In this document: positions 31,717-42,591 of the stretch, in pieces
Layout: each line of letters starts with the position of its first letter
Position numbering within the stretch: the stretch's first letter is position 1
Translations under genes and position numbers: made by a program
DNA from: Buddleja alternifolia
Taxonomy: Eukaryota > Streptophyta > Magnoliopsida > Lamiales > Scrophulariaceae
Length of the DNA: 64,000 nucleotides
Reading direction: 5' to 3'
Assembly: GCA_019426215.1 (NCBI GenBank)
Contig: CM033392.1
Span: 35,756,814 to 35,820,813, forward strand
Notes under the pieces: model-generated
Seen by the model: the letters and a program-made list of their open reading frames with translations, nothing else
Told to the model about the DNA's origin: nothing
Databases searched by the model: none

Positions 31717-33381
31717 TGTTAGGAATCCTATACATGAAAATAGAGAATTGCAGCGGAAGATTCGAGGATTCCTACCGGCAGATCACAAAAATAGATCTGA
31801 TGATTTTTAATGGTTTTCGCGAAAAATAGAACCAATAAAAATGTCTTTTTGATTCGTTTACTGATTCTGCAGAATAGCAATCCTCCAAGGGCTCCTGTCT
31901 CTAAAGCTTCACGTGAAACGAGCCTTCCAAAGATCCCGAAACTCCTCCTTCTTTGCAGTAGTGGACGGCTAGAGAGGAGAGAGGGGAGAGAGTTCTTTTC
32001 TTTTTGTGTTGTGTAAAAACGTATTGTTTTTCTTTTTCTCTTATCTTAGGGTTTGTTCCACTGTAGGAGTCTTTTTAAACTCAACTAGCTTGTAGAACAA
32101 GTTGGAGGCTACTCCAACCCTAAGTGGCTGCCCCCTTTAGGGCTTCCTTGGACTGGGTGGGCTTTTAATTGGCTTGTCTAATTTCTAACCTATCTGTATA
32201 TATTAAATTTAAATTTAAATATAATATATACTATTAATGAATTCCTTTTAATTAATATACTAATTGAATAATTTAATTTAATCTAATTAAATTAAATATT
32301 TAATTAATTGATTTAATCTAATTAAATCAATCAGTCCATTTAATTCTTTATAAAAGATTTACACAAAAAGATACATCCCGTTCGTTTCTTATAGCGCGAC
32401 TCTTTAGGTTCGTCTCAATTGGCAAAGGGAGGAATTACCTAAAGATGAAAGTGTCACCTAGCCAGTCCCGTGGACTCACATCGTAACCCAATTGAGTACG
32501 AAATGAACGAATCATTTTACGAACATCTTGATCATAAATGCTGTATGAGTATAAGCCCTTCACCGACGTATCAGGATCAATTGAGAGTCATGGAAATTGT
32601 CATACTCACTAAACTTGATACTGTGCATTAGATTATAGCATAATAAAATTACTAAACTACCCTCAGTGTCCCACATGAGTTAGTTGTTATGCTTTGGCCA
32701 AAGACTTTATAATTTCATTAGCCTATAATCGCACAGGATACTTTCTCGTTTACTATCGAGACAGTGAATCTGATCTTAGCGATCATTGATCAACTGCTAC
32801 TTGTCTCATTGATATCGCACTTCGAGGTCGACCCCACCGACGGGTGATATGGGCCTAACTACTCTAGTAACAGATCTAATAATACAAACACATTGATCAT
32901 GAACCCTCAGGTCTAAGGCTCACGCATACTATTACGATCAGTGATCCAATCATTGACAGTCACTAAGTAAATACCCATGTGATCGGATTACTACGAGCCG
33001 TGTTCGAATATGTCAATTCCATTGACATATCTATGATACTTGCTCCCACTATCCCTATAGTGTTCGACTGGTACTCATCGTCAGAGCATGTGTCATACAA
33101 GTCTAATCTTAATGCCCAATTAAGATTCTTTAACTTGCGGACCCTTTTTAGTGATAAGGTGTAAGACTCTTCCCATGCCACGTCTTTATTCCATAAAGGG
33201 CAAAGAGTCAAACATTTATTCACATGGACTATATGTTCAATACTTATTTAGATGCCATAATGATTTATATGAACAAAATACAGATGCTTTTATTATTATC
33301 ATTTTAATAGTTTGTATAACAAAATAAGATACCCTAATCTAACTATTTGTCCTCGTTGGCATCTAGGGCATATACCTAACA
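31717..33381 (-). repeat. Angela-like LTR shared by two elements
   Basis: 1665 bp from TGTTAGGAATCC (plus, 31717) to ..CCTAACA (33381). On minus it begins TGTTAGGTATATGCCCTAG. One side has a primer binding site and gag leader (14521-31716 element); the other has a polypurine tract and RNase H end (33382-33640). An ordinary LTR would have host DNA on one side. This therefore looks like a product of recombination between LTRs of neighbouring copies. Confidence 0.85.
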
Positions 33382-33640
33382 ATCTCCCACTTGCACTTAA
33401 TGCCAATTGCTTTGGTATCTTAAGCCCATCTTCTCAAGATGTTGCTTTAGCACTGCCTGCACCAATGGCTTAGTGAGTGGGTCAGCTACGTTGTCCGCTG
33501 AGGCTATTTTCTGCACGGCAATGTCGCCTCTTCCAAAGATTTCTCGAATTATGTGATATCCGTGTTTGGATTTGTTGTGAGACCTTGGTTCGTTTGCTTG
33601 CGCGATGGCTCCATTGTTGTCACACCATAGTGGCAATATT
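33382..33640 (-). pseudogene. RNase H end and polypurine tract of a second Angela-like copy
   Basis: The minus strand reads LPLWCDNNGAIAQANEPRSH, GYHIIREIFGRGDIAVQKI and NVADPLTKPL, ending KMGLRYQSNWH then a stop at 33397. This is the end of Copia RNase H (CDN..A...NP..H.R.KHI, ADI.TK). AAGTGGGAGAT between 33382 and 33394 is the polypurine tract touching the LTR. Homology ends abruptly at about 33640, so only the last 80 codons survive. This part is exactly what the first copy has lost. Confidence 0.9.
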
Positions 33641-33819
33641 TCAAACGTGAGGGGTGTGGATGCTAAATGGTCATAGTTCAGGGGAGGTTGATGCAGTTAT
33701 ACCGTTATGTAAATGATTTTTCAATATAAGATACGTAATTACTGTTTAACTTATGCTAATATTTATTTCAATTTTTGTTCTAATTTTTTTTTAATCTCTG
33801 AGACTGATATGCGATTATT

Positions 33820-33860
<41 letters not shown>

Positions 33861-35399
33861 TTGAACTGATAAAACAAATGAACGTATGAGTGAAACTATT
33901 TTTTCTCTCGTTTTCCTTGGGAGTTCTTTGTATCTGGAAGTCGTGTGACACATCTTTTTTTTTTTTCATGTTTATGAGATGTGAATTTCTGTTCCAATTA
34001 AGTTATTGTATGTCATACTCTGGTCCCATGTCTAGTATCTCTCGGCTTTACAGGGTTCTCTGATCTAGGGGCTTGTCAGCGGTTTCCTGGCGGTTTTTTC
34101 GTTTTGTGCTCTTTTCGTATTTTCTTTGTTTGCTCTTTTCGTATTTGTTGTATGCTTTGTCTCTTTTTTCGCTTTGGAGTTAGGTTTAGATTGTTTCTTT
34201 GTCGTTCCTCGTTTATTCTTTATTTGTTTATTGTTCCATCTGGTTTTTTTTTTGTTATGTTTTCGGCTATAGTTTTTATTGAAAGTAAGCGTATTTGATT
34301 TATATGCCATTATCGTTATTTTACGTATTTTTTAAAACTAAAATAACTTTGAATATTTATATATACATATTGTAAAAAAAAAAATGCTTGCATGCTACTT
34401 TAGGCCCCCTCAACAATCCATTCCTGGATTCGTCCCTGAAAGAGGGGGCAAAATGTTTTGCGAAATGATTTAGATAGGAGGCACTTGCGGCCATGCCAGG
34501 TTGTTCAGGTGAAGTGTATTTAGGGGTGTAAGATGAATCGAGCTGGGCTCATAAGCTTAATGAGTCAGTTTGATTGGAAGTCAGTTTGAACTATTTTGGG
34601 CTTGAATTGAGGTTTTCGAGCTCGAGCATTTTTTGTGAGTCGAACTCGAGCTTACCGATATAGTGGTTCATAACCTTCCAAGCCACATCACAAATTTTTA
34701 TTATTATTTCTTTTTTTATATATGAGTATAAATACTCAAATTTCATAAAACATATAATTAAAACTTTTATTTACAACATATTCTAATGATACTCAAGTCA
34801 TAGTTTAATTTTTTTTAAATCACACAGGATAACAAAAAATTATGATATTTTAGTTCACAGTTTGTGATATGTGTCTATAATTTTTTTTTCCAGTCAAATC
34901 CTATTTTTGTGACACCCTCCTCTATTATGTAAAGGGAGAATTGCATTGTCTTCCCTTGAACTATAAGTAATTGGCATCTAAAATCCCTAACATTTAGTAT
35001 ATTGGTATGTACATTCCCTTCTTCAACTTTTTAATTAACTTTAAAAGTTAAAGACAATTATTCTCTTTACTTTTAAACTAAAAATGTTTTGTTTAACGAA
35101 AAATTTGTCAAAATATCATTAAATGGCTTTGTAATAAAATCAACTAATAAAGAATCCAAAAATGATAATTTTCTAGAAATAACTTTAATTTCTTTAAACC
35201 TCAAATTAAAAAAAAAAATCCTAATTTTGTCAATAATTTATCATGTAAACATATTTATTATTCCAATGGTGCTATTTATACTTGTTACACAGTTGTTTAT
35301 TTCTATGGGAATATCCAATCAATTTGTTTAGTGCTTCTTTTGTCAAATTTTATTTAGTGCTTCTTGTGTCAAAGTTTATATAATGGCCCAAAACCCCAG
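33641..35399. other. AT-rich unclassified stretch
   Basis: No gene. It has a TA microsatellite at 33824-33856. A region at about 34385-34680 starts TAGGCCCCCTCAACAATCC.. CCTGGATTCGTCCCTG and then AGGGGTGTAAGATGAATCGAGC with GAGCTCGAGC repeats, which resembles ends of non-autonomous hAT-type elements common in plants. A tandem piece TAGTGCTTCTT..GTCAAA occurs twice at 35330-35375. Confidence 0.4.
34505..34665. mobile_element. Possible hAT-type MITE remnant
   Basis: AGGGGTGTAAGATGAATCGAGCTGGGCTC followed by repeated GAGCTCGAGC and GTCGAACTCGAGC blocks. Many plant hAT MITEs begin with GGGGTGTAAA and carry GAGCCGAGCTCG-type subterminal repeats. The opposite end and target duplication were not found, so this is a weak call. 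Confidence 0.3.
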
Positions 35400-35868
35400 A
35401 AAATGCTCCCAATTCCCCAGATTTAGAACCCTATGAATGAATTGAAAAATCCAATTTATAGTTCCAAAATTCTGTTATCGCGGCGCCTGGGCGCGCGTTG
35501 ATCGGCGCCTAGGCGCCGCCTATGTGGCGTGGATTTCTTGGGGCAGAAGCTCATGGGCGCCCAGACGCGCAATATGTGGCGACTAGGCGTGGTGGTTCAG
35601 GCGCCTCTCTGCGAAGCTTTAATTTTGTTTGCTGGGTCGCGCCTGGGCACGAGAAAAATGGCGCCTTGGCGCCTCAGTGCGCAGCCCTTGAGCAGAGTTG
35701 GGTAAATGAGTCGTCTTTTTGCCCTTTTCTTCGTCCATCATCGCTTACTACCTGAAAGCACTTTACACACATATTAAACGCACGAGTGGCACGAAATAAA
35801 CTATATATGGTCCTGAATTGTCATTAAAAGGACCTAAAAACTTATGTAAAAACGACTCCTATCATCGG
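35400..35868 (-). mobile_element. Diverged Gypsy LTR fragment with GC palindromes
   Basis: The end ..TAAAAACGACTCCTATCA at 35868, preceded by ATTAAACGCACGAGTGGCA, matches the end of the Athila-like LTRs (ATTAAACGCACATGTGGCA .. ATGCCTCTTATCA). At 35478-35690 it has repeated CGGCGCCTGGGCGCGCG, CGGCGCCTAGGCGCCGCC and GGCGCCTTGGCGCCTCA. The left end is not defined. It abuts the Angela-like LTR fragment at 35869. Confidence 0.7.
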
Positions 35869-36131
35869 CCATAGTTGGTCTAAAGGTGGAGGATTTTTCT
35901 TCGAAGCTCGTTCCAGCGTGATATCTAGAGGCAGGAGTTTTAAATTGCTACTATCCGGAAGATCAAGACTTTCATCAAAATCAAAAGGTTAGTAAAAAGG
36001 CAGTGTGATTCATCCTCATGCTTAATTTCCGAAAATAACATGGAAAAATTATTACAACCCAAAAGTGATCCAATTGTGAATCAGGATCTGTTTTTATAAT
36101 TTTGCTGCGCATGAATACAGGATTCACAACA

Positions 36132-36147
36132 GTGGTATTAGAGTTAA
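36132..36147 (+). promoter_or_regulatory. Primer binding site of the third Angela-like copy
   Basis: GTGGTATTAGAGTTAA follows the LTR end ..CACAACA; it matches initiator Met tRNA complement for about 12 bases. Confidence 0.75.
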
Positions 36148-38063
36148 CTTGTGGCTTTTATTGATTTTTGATATGAATTTGTTGGATTTCATGTTTGTGA
36201 TGAAAAATTTAATTGGATTAATACTTTTTATGTTTAGATTTATTTTTTGAAAGTTAAATCTAAACCGAAAAATTTGATTATGTAATTTTTGTTTTGAATA
36301 TGAATCAATTTTTATATTGGATATGAATATGTGAAGAAAAATTTGATTGCATTGATATTTATCGTTGTTTGATTTATTTTTTGAAAGTTAAATCTGAGCC
36401 GAAAATTAGATTTCGCGATTTATGTTTTGAATATGAATCAATTTTTGTATTGGATATGAACTCATGCATGAACATGAATATTTGGTTAGAATAATCTTGG
36501 ATTTCGGCTCAAAAAAGTCGAAACAGAACAACCTAACGGGTTCACACGCGCCATCCGACGGCACGCCTACACGGCGCCTGCTGGGTAGGCGACCGTGTGG
36601 CCCTAAAGGGCCACACAGAGCCTTCACAGCAGGTGCTGTGTTCAGCGCAGTGGGTCGCGGGTCGACCCGTGCAATCGGGTCGCAGACGGGTCAACCTATG
36701 GATAGACCCATAGGTCAACCTAATTTTTAAAATTAAATAAAATATTTATTTGGAAATGGTTTTAAAATTTATTAAAGGATTAAATAATTTTAGAAATTAG
36801 TTTTATGCCTAATTTTAAATTAGATTTAAAATTAAAATAATCCTAGAACAAATAAATTTATTTTGAATTAAAATTCTTTGTCAAATCAATTTAGAATTGA
36901 TTTTTTGAAACTAAATTGGATTTACTGTCAAATAGGATTAAAGATGAATTAATTTTAAATTGGATTTAAATTAATTCAATTATTTTTCAAACCCAATCTA
37001 ATTAAAATTCGATTTTAATTTAATTTATTTTTCGAAAGAATTCCAACGTGTTAGCTATCTTTTAATCTTTTGATGATTGCTATTGTGGGATGCCTTCCAT
37101 GGATTAGATTTCTTTATGAGTTTGTTTTTCTGGGTTGTACTGGGTCTTTTGAAACCCCCAATTTTTATTTTACTTTTTATAGAAAAATGTATAGGATGCC
37201 TTTATATCTATGTAATTAGAATAGGACCTTTTTGGAAAGAGATTTGCTTGGAGCTGGAAGACCTTGAAGTTAGACATAGGTTAGATCTTATAGGTCCCCT
37301 AAACCTCGATTGAGCCAATGAATTGACTCAATCCAGATAAGTCCATGGAAAACATGTGTGATAGAATTGCTAGGCGTTTTCTATATTTTAATCCATGTTT
37401 GCGCGTTGTAAATGGATAATGTGCAAAGTGAGACCAATTTAATCCCAAATTCTCCCATTGGATAATAATACTGAATTTAGATTAAAAGGAAATTGGATGT
37501 CCCGACTCTCCATCAAACTAAGGAGAAATTGAATAAATATCAATATGCATAATTTCTTCCTAATAAGTGGGGGTTATGCATTGCGACATTTATTTGAAAT
37601 CTCTAAGTGCATTAGATGCCATTAATTGAAACAAATTGCACCCCATATATCAACAGAGGGTTGGAATTCAATTATTAGTTTGATTGGAAGTTGATGGGCC
37701 CACGTTCAGATAGATCACAACCTATATATAGTTAAAGGGTTGCGGTCTTGTGATCTATGAGCCAAACTAATGATTGAATCACATGTTGGATGATGCTGGC
37801 AAGGATTGCCCCTTTAATAAAATTAGTGAGCCATATATCGTTACAGGGTTGCAACTCACCGACTTTATTGAAGAACTCAATCACTCACTATGAAGTCTTT
37901 CCAACGAGATTTCCGAATATTGCAGTGGGAGTGCAATGATTCAAAAATGTAGTGGGAGCCAAGTGAAAATTCAAAGTCCTGTCTAATTTTACTTGGTATA
38001 CAACATAAAAACCTAATTGAATCTTTCTTTATTCTTTACAGTTATATTATTTTCTCTCTCAAA
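36148..38063 (+). other. Leader of the third Angela-like copy with GC island
   Basis: Non-coding, 1.9 kb. The GC-rich island at about 36525-36720 contains the perfect hairpin GTGTGGCCCT-AA-AGGGCCACAC (36595-36616). The rest is AT-rich and contains blocks homologous to the leader at 29933-31702, including TCTCTCAAAATGGTTAAC at the gag start. Confidence 0.65.
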
Positions 38064-38990
38064 ATGGTTAACAACTTGATAATTGGATTGCTTGAGACAA
38101 ACATCCTCACTGGACTGAACTTCATTGACTGGCTTAGAAACTTAAGGATAGTCCTTGGTTATGAGTCAATCGATTATGTCTTGGACATAAAACGTCCCAC
38201 GATTCCCTTGGAGGATGCGGACGAGAGTGTGTATTCCTTTTACAGAGACTGGGTCACTGACAATGCATGAGCCAGAGGATTGATGCTCAGCTCGATGAGT
38301 TATGATCGTCAGCATTCCCACGAGAGAATGGAAAATGCAAGGAACATACTGCTTCATCTGAAAGAGCTGTTTGGAGAGCCTAGTAGGACTGCTCGATATT
38401 TCTAATCAAGAGAGCTCTTCAGGGCAAAAATGGAAGGAGATGAGAACGTGGCTGACCACATGTTGAAAATGATCTCCATGATAGAGAAGTTGCAGTCTCT
38501 TATTTTTCACATGGATTTCTATCTTCAGACGGACCTCATCCTTCAATCACTTCCGGATTCCTTCAGTCAGTTCATTGTGAATTTTGACACCAACAATGTT
38601 GAGTGTTCTCTATATGGGCTAATGAACAAACTCATTACTGCACAAAGTCAAATAAAACTGGTGAAGTTTAGACGTGCATACATTGCTTCTGTTGTTGGGC
38701 AAGCAAAACCCAAGGAAAAGGAAAAGAAGCCCGTAAAAGTGTTAATGATAAATGGTTATCTTAATAGGAAAGCACCCAAAGACATTAGGTTGCATAATGA
38801 GAATCTCAAGAGATCAAACTTTTGCCTTTCCTTTAAGGATAAAGGTTACTGGAGGCGTGACTGTCCCTTGAGAAAGGCAAGAGCTACTAAGAGTATGGAA
38901 CTTTATGTTTTGGAAACTAATTGTTCTATGACTGTATTCTCCACTTCATGGATTCTAGCTCAGGAGCTAGCACTCATGTCTGTGTTTTGA
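38064..38990 (+). pseudogene. Gag of the third Angela-like copy
   Basis: Starts MVNNLIIGLLETNILTGLNF. A TGA at 38268 replaces an arginine codon and a TAA occurs near 38403 before RELFRAKMEGDENVADHML. The capsid-like part LQTDLILQSLPDSFSQFIVN is clear. The zinc knuckle reads CLSFKDKGYWRRDC, with the second cysteine and the histidine both lost. Confidence 0.85.
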
Positions 38991-40035
38991 AATAGGATCT
39001 GGAAATAAGTAGGAGGCTCGAGGAGCAAGAAGTGATGATCCATGTAGGCAGCGGACATAGTGTGGTAATTACTCACAAAGGATCCACTTCTTTATCTTTA
39101 TCCACTGGACATTTACTAGTTTTAGGTGATTGCCTTATTTTTACCAATGGGCTTAAAAACATTTGTTCTATTCCTATATTAGTTAGACTTGGATATGATT
39201 TCTGATTTTTGAACAATGTTTGTAATATTTATTTTAGAAGTAATTCTGTTGGCTCTTCATCTTTAGTAAATGGTTTATATTACTTGAATGTCCAAAATAG
39301 ATGTATTGTGAATACAATCACCAAGAAATGGGGTATGCCTGGGACAAACCAAAGACTCATTTAGCACTTGAGACTAGGTCATGCTGGAGAATACAAGATT
39401 CTCGAACTTGAGAAAAATGGGCTAATAAGCACATTTGGTTCGGACCCACTCCCCACGTGCGAGTCTTGTCTCAGAGGAAAAATGACTAGGTCACCCTTCA
39501 CAGGGCATTTTGAACGAGCCAATGATGTCCTTGGTTTAATACATACTGACGTTTGAGGGCCTTTCGGGGAAGTGGCTCGTGGAGGTTTTCTATACTTCAT
39601 TACATTTACTAATGACCACTTCAGGTATGGTCTCTTATACCTAATGAAATATAAGTCTGAATCTATTGAATGGTTCAAGGAATTCAAGGCCTTGGTTGAA
39701 AACTAAACTGGCAAACGTATTAAAATACTACGATCTAATCGAGGTGGAGAATATATGAGTGCCGGATTTGGTGAGTTCTTAATTGAACATGGAATTGTGT
39801 TACAATTGACTCCTCCTGCAACTCAACAACTAAATGGGGTAGCCGAACGACGAAATAGAACACCATTGGATATGGTTCGATCGATGCTCAGCTACACGAA
39901 TCTTCCCAAATCCTTGTGGGGCAATGCATTGCCCATAGCAGCCTACATCTTGAACAGGTGTCCATCTAGTTCTATTCCTAAAACTCCTAATCAGATATGG
40001 AATGGAAGAACGCCTAGTCTTAAAGACATTAGGAT
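38940..40035 (+). pseudogene. Protease and integrase of the third Angela-like copy
   Basis: One base is missing in the codon for the protease catalytic aspartate (CTAG-CTCAGGA where CTAGACTCAGGA is expected, near 38958), so the text changes from WIL to a shifted SGASTHVCVL. Integrase: LRLGHAGEYKILELEKNGL, CESCLRGKMTRSPF, HTDV followed by a stop, then SNRGGEY in which the second catalytic aspartate is asparagine, and [10 protein letters not shown] with the glutamate. Several stops. The frame ends at 40035, where another LTR begins. Confidence 0.85.
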
Positions 40036-40790
40036 TGCTGGGTAATGCGAAAAATTGCGCAGCGGAAGGTTTTATATAATTATATCCCAAAGTGAATTAT
40101 CGATTTGTATATTTGAATCGATTAAACGCTAGAATGAATAATGACTTACCCATTGAAGCGAAGTGGTTGGAGAACTAATTCCTCCTTGAAAAATTTCAAA
40201 CTTGAAGGCTTAAATTTCAAAGAACATGTGCAATCTAATCTTCACGAATCCTTTGAAGCTTTCTTGAATTCTTGATCCGAACAACGAACATACGTTGCCT
40301 CTAAATAATCACGCGGTTGATTTGACAAAAAAGCCATTCTTTTTCTCTTGGTGACCGACGGCTACAGTGTTAAGAGAGAGGGAGGAGGTTTTTTTTTTCC
40401 TAGGAGAGTTGCATGATAACATGTTATCTCATCTAGGCCAAGAGTTCTTTTATTATCACTTGACTTATTGACCAAGACAAAACAAAAGAGTCCTCATTGG
40501 GCATCCAAATGGACACCCAACTTAGCCCTAGGAGGCGTCTAAACGGATGCCTCCCACATAGCCCAACCCTCTTTTGTTTTAATTAATTATCTATTTAATT
40601 AATAATTTATTATATCCAATAAATAAATAAATCAGTTAAATAACCAAATTAATTAGATAAATTAATAAATTAATTTATTTTCTTAAGAAATTAATTAATA
40701 ATTAATTTTATCTTTATAATTAATCATCCCATCTAATGAGTAATTAATTAATTATTTAATTAAAAGCCAGTGGGCTTGTCGTGTCCAAAT
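40036..40790 (-). mobile_element. Fragment of another Copia-type LTR
   Basis: On plus it opens TGCTGGGTAATGCGAAAAATTGCGCAGCGG; the other minus-oriented LTRs here open TGTTAGG..ATTGCAGCGG, so this looks like the 3' end of a Copia LTR. The interior has GTGACCGACGGCTACAG followed by GAGAGAGGGAGG, as in the Angela-like LTR near 31960-31995, and then AT-rich ATTTAATTAAT blocks as at 32200-32340. It interrupts integrase right after ..AGGAT. The far end is cut by the Sirevirus at about 40790. Confidence 0.55.
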
Positions 40791-40792
40791 TC

Positions 40793-42591
40793 TCAATAAT
40801 AAGCTAGATCCACATCACATCGTGGAGTCCTATCTCCTTTTCTTTTTGCTTGGAGATCAATAGATGCAGGAATCTTACTGGGAGTTTTCCTAAGCTGAAC
40901 GGCCAGATAATATGCCTTCTCGGCTGGTGTAAATTGTGAGGCGAACAAAGTGTCTCTAATGGACTGATCAGACTCAATCAGCAAGGCGACTTCATCCTCA
41001 ACAGCTATGTATCTTTCTTTATTATATCCTGCTGGGATGAAATCGTCTTTGAGCGCTGGAGGCATATAGTTGATTGACTGATCAATTGTTTTCAGTGGGT
41101 CCAGCTTGAAGAAGTGCCTTGGCTTTGTAACATCTTCAGTGATGCTCTGACCTTCTGAGCGTGCCTCTGTTATAGCCGGGACAATAGTTGATGTTTGAAC
41201 CTCTTTGGGAACAGGTTCCTCGGTTTCAATTGCAGCAGCTTCGGCGGCAATACCTTTGGCTATAGCCACAACTTCCATCATCTCAACATCCAGGTGGACG
41301 TCTATTGAAGCTTCAGCAGCAGCTGGAACTAAAGCTGTAGCACAATAATTATCCTCTATAAGAGCAGGATCTTCTACAGATGTAGGTAAAGAAATGCTGC
41401 GAGAAGAAATAAACTTACCCTGAGGGCTTGTCTCAACAGCAACTTGAGCGCTTGGCTCAACTGTCTCAGGCTCTTCAGGAACAGGAGCAACTTGATGCTT
41501 GCTTGTCCTGGAACACTTAAAGATATTTTTTACGTTGACTCCTTCAACGAGCTTCAATGTTTGAGCGGGAGGAGCAGCAGCTGGTTCCTCGAAGTCTATT
41601 TGTTTAATAATGTCTTCCAGCTTCCTCCACTTAACTAGAGGAATCTTGTCCTCTGCATCCTCATCAGTTTCCTCATCATCCTTTTGAGGAGAAGGAATGA
41701 CTTGAGCCTTGGGCTTTCTGGGAGCCTTCTTCTTTGTAACAGCCGGACGCTTCACGGCTTCTTCTGGAATTAGACGCTCAGCTTTATCGTCAGACGCTTC
41801 ACGTACTTCCAGACGCTCCGACAGTGGTCTAGCAGCACCACCTACTTTGGGAGGATTGATGAGATTGTTCAGAATCCTTTTTCCCAGCAACTTGACCTTA
41901 TTCAGAGGTTGACCAGAAGAGTAGACACAGTTAGAATGATACAACATGTCACTCAAAATAAGTCCATAAGGTTTATTTGGGGTGCTTAAACAGTCCTGAA
42001 ACCTTCCAAAGACATACTCACTCCAGTTGATCTTGATGTTGAGGAGTTTCGCTGTCATCATCTGAAATTGTATTGGGTTGACCTTATCAAAAGTACCCAC
42101 TCTGCATTCTATGATTTTGCTGCAAAAATCAGCCATCAGTCGGTATTTAGAAACAAGTTCTTTCTTTTTGAAGTGCTGTTTGTATGGTACACCGTCATAA
42201 GTACTCATACTTGTCTGTGCTTCTTTGATTTGTTCCAAAGTAACGCAGTCCAATGCCTCACCCTCATTTGGGAGATTGAAGTTCTTGGCAATAGAGGCAG
42301 CAGACAACATAAATTCCTTTGGTGACTTCTTCTTGGATAGAGGAATGAGACAAGAGATCTACTTCCTGTCTTCGGAGAGTTTGGCATTATTCCAAAAGGT
42401 GTCAACTTCCGTCAGAAACAGATAGGAGATTGAGTCAAAAGGGTTTTAAGTCCAGCCTTGGTGACAGAGTCCATCATTTCTGTCAAATTAATCAGTGGTT
42501 GTTCATAGAGGAACTTCCAGTCGACAACATGGCCTTCAGTGAACTTGATGGTAGGCTCGGCAGAAGTAGCAATGGATTTCTTTAGTGCCAT
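40793..42591 (-). pseudogene. Third ORF of the Sirevirus, N-terminal half
   Basis: The ATG at 42591 (MALKKSIATSAEPTIKF) opens a frame that shifts near 42420 and has a TAG in place of glutamine near 42360. Reading then stays open from 42310 to a TGA at 40793. Conserved core: FCSKIIECRVGTFDKVNPIQ, IKINWSEYVFGRF and KPYGLILSDMLYH, matching the plus-strand copy at 52926. A low-complexity basic and acidic region rich in Lys, Glu, Ala and Pro follows. No signal peptide or obvious membrane helix. The C-terminal half is lost. Function not known; the position corresponds to the 'envelope-like' ORF of SIRE1. Confidence 0.75.

Larger units (their letters stand above)
14521..33381 (-). mobile_element. 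Angela-like Ty1/Copia retrotransposon interrupted by an Athila-like element
   Basis: Parts on the minus strand: 5' LTR 31717-33381, primer binding site 31703-31716, GC-rich leader, gag start at 29932, gag-pol from 17651 to 14691, truncated 3' LTR 14521-14689. The Athila-like element (17652-29538) sits inside gag: the reading ..GEDVGTH joins ..HVIKMISMIERL once one GGGTG copy is removed. The LTR start TGTTAGGTATATGCCCTAG and its length of 1.66 kb resemble the Angela/BARE group. Two internal deletions (near 14690 and 14848) and several stops make it inactive. The outer side of its 5' LTR is not host DNA but the 3' end of another copy. Confidence 0.8.
35869..40035 (+). mobile_element. Third Angela-like Copia copy, truncated
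   Basis: From left: the last 263 bp of an LTR (35869-36131, ending ACAGGATTCACAACA), primer binding site 36132-36147, leader to 38063, gag, protease, and integrase up to IRI at 40035. RT, RNase H and 3' LTR are missing. Nearly every domain has lost a key residue or frame. It is in the opposite orientation to the copy at 14521-33381. Confidence 0.85.

Noticed and set aside
34065..34310. 81-codon minus-strand frame and 64-codon plus-strand frame
   Set aside because: Low complexity (lysine/asparagine or phenylalanine/serine only) in pyrimidine-rich DNA; no conserved text.
40036..40790. Host gene intron or promoter between two Copia fragments
   Set aside because: The GCGCAGCGG-type start and AT-rich body fit an LTR, and it directly interrupts integrase codons.
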